Positions 63,392 through 64,000 of a stretch of DNA of 64,000 nucleotides are shown in pieces; position 1 is the first letter of the stretch; every line of letters begins with the position of its first letter. The notes under the pieces were generated by a model. The model was not told where the DNA came from, searched no databases, and worked only from the letters and a program-made list of their open reading frames with translations. The stretch is from Caulobacter sp. (GTDB lineage Bacteria; Pseudomonadota; Alphaproteobacteria; Caulobacterales; Caulobacteraceae). A program made the position numbers and the translations under genes. Location: NCBI GenBank assembly GCA_029866155.1, contig JARWZW010000060.1, forward strand, positions 1 to 64,000, written 5' to 3'.

Positions 63392-63408
63392 TTGACCGAT
63401 TGGTACAG
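63392..63408. promoter_or_regulatory. Candidate TetR operator
   Basis: TTGACCGATTGGTACAG holds a near-palindromic ACCGATTGGT core, the pattern of many TetR/AcrR sites. It is nine bases upstream of the TetR start codon and about 50 bases before the divergent lipoprotein gene, a fitting place to repress both. Confidence 0.5.
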
Positions 63409-63457
63409 AATTGCAATGCTGGAAGTTCACCACTTTTTCGATCGCGAGGAAAAGCAC

Positions 63458-64000
63458 ATGAAAAGGTTGTCCTCGATTGTTTTCTTGAGCTTGGCGCTCG
63501 TAGCCTGTTCGGCAAAGGATCCCCCAAAAGCTGTGCAGGCTGTGACCGCGGCGCGATTGACGGGGGTCGTGAAGGACGGTCAAAGCAAACCGCTCAACGG
63601 TGTCATGGTGAGGGTGACCCACGAGGAATCCGGTATCTCGGAGAGCGTATTCACCGATAAGAAGGGCCGGTACGAACTGTCAACGCGTTTGACTGGGGAT
63701 GTTACGGTCCGGTTCCGCCTGCCTTATTATCGGGACGAGACGAACAAGCTGATACTCACCGTCGGGAAGTCTGTCGAGCAGCAGGCAGTACTCAAGCCAA
63801 TGACAGACTTCGCTGAGATTTCCGAAAGCCTGCCATCCGCTTATCACTTCGGGACCCTTGCCTTCGACAAGGATCCGACGGCGATCTTCAGCCGCCAGAA
63901 CCTGCAGCGTGATTGTGCGGGCTGCCATGCCTTGGGCAATAGCGTCACGCGTTCACCGAGACCGCCTGAGCAGTGGGTCGAGGTGGTCAAGCGCATGCAG
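63458..64000 (+). CDS. Lipoprotein with carboxypeptidase-regulatory-like and cytochrome c domains (partial)
   Basis: 181 codons to the right edge, frame open. Lipobox LVAC after a short signal. Residues ~30-105 look like a carboxypeptidase-regulatory-like beta-sandwich (LTGVVKDGQSKPLNGVMVRV, FTDKKGRYELSTRL), and a haem c motif CAGCH follows near residue 154. Similar domain sets occur in multidomain periplasmic proteins related to virginiamycin B lyase-type propellers, but the rest is missing. GAGGA precedes the ATG. Confidence 0.75.
   Translation, partial: MKRLSSIVFLSLALVACSAKDPPKAVQAVTAARLTGVVKDGQSKPLNGVMVRVTHEESGISESVFTDKKGRYELSTRLTGDVTVRFRLPYYRDETNKLILTVGKSVEQQAVLKPMTDFAEISESLPSAYHFGTLAFDKDPTAIFSRQNLQRDCAGCHALGNSVTRSPRPPEQWVEVVKRMQ

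Overview
The window is GC-rich (strong G/C preference at third codon positions) and reads as the chromosome of an alphaproteobacterium, most likely one of the Caulobacterales (Caulobacter/Phenylobacterium type). The grounds are the order lptF-lptG-lptD-surA-pdxA-rsmA, an HWE-family sensor kinase, TonB receptors for sugars or glycosides, and frequent ATGA/GTGA/TTGA stop-start overlaps. This is inferred from gene content and order; no database comparison was possible.

From 1 to about 40.0 kb the sequence is ordinary, densely packed chromosome. In order: an amidohydrolase (cut by the left edge), a VOC-cupin protein and ribonuclease D on the minus strand; purM-purN; ndk; an ABC-F ATPase; an I78-type inhibitor lipoprotein, holC and pepA; the LPS-export/outer-membrane operon lptF-lptG-lptD-surA-pdxA-rsmA; a long minus-strand run fabD-fabG-acpP-fabF-mltG-yicC-gmk; a secreted protein and a peroxiredoxin; rpsF-rpsR-rplI; dnaB; an HWE histidine kinase; a class A beta-lactamase-like hydrolase; a selD fusion facing mnmH (selenouridine synthesis for tRNA); a Baeyer-Villiger monooxygenase; and mmsA.

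From 40.05 to 62.13 kb lies a genomic island. It is bounded by two identical 56-bp direct repeats that are the 3' portion of a tRNA-Gly(CCC) gene without its 5' half. Each repeat is followed by a diverged copy of the same block of about 650 bp, which carries a conserved 72-codon open frame. The cargo looks like one glycoside-use locus: TonB receptor, GPH-type transporter, GH3 and GH95 glycosidases, Gfo/Idh/MocA and SDR oxidoreductases, a xylose-isomerase-like TIM barrel, a Coq4-family protein, a serine hydrolase, two phytanoyl-CoA-dioxygenase-like enzymes, a TetR regulator, a sugar-acid dehydratase and a 2-keto-3-deoxygluconate kinase. A KDPG-aldolase remnant sits between the GH3 and kinase genes. 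I infer import of a glycosylated compound, its deglycosylation (perhaps through 3-keto chemistry), non-phosphorylative oxidation of the sugar to 2-keto-3-deoxygluconate, and tailoring of the aglycone. No integrase is visible. The 3' end of the island (61.2-62.1 kb) is a scrap yard holding the end of an RTX-type protein and a frameshifted IS3-family OrfA.

Beyond 62.13 kb the second tRNA fragment and its block probably open a second, tandem island. It starts with a TetR regulator divergent from a lipoprotein with a carboxypeptidase-regulatory-like domain and a haem c motif, which runs off the right edge. The intact tRNA-Gly and an integrase would be expected farther right.
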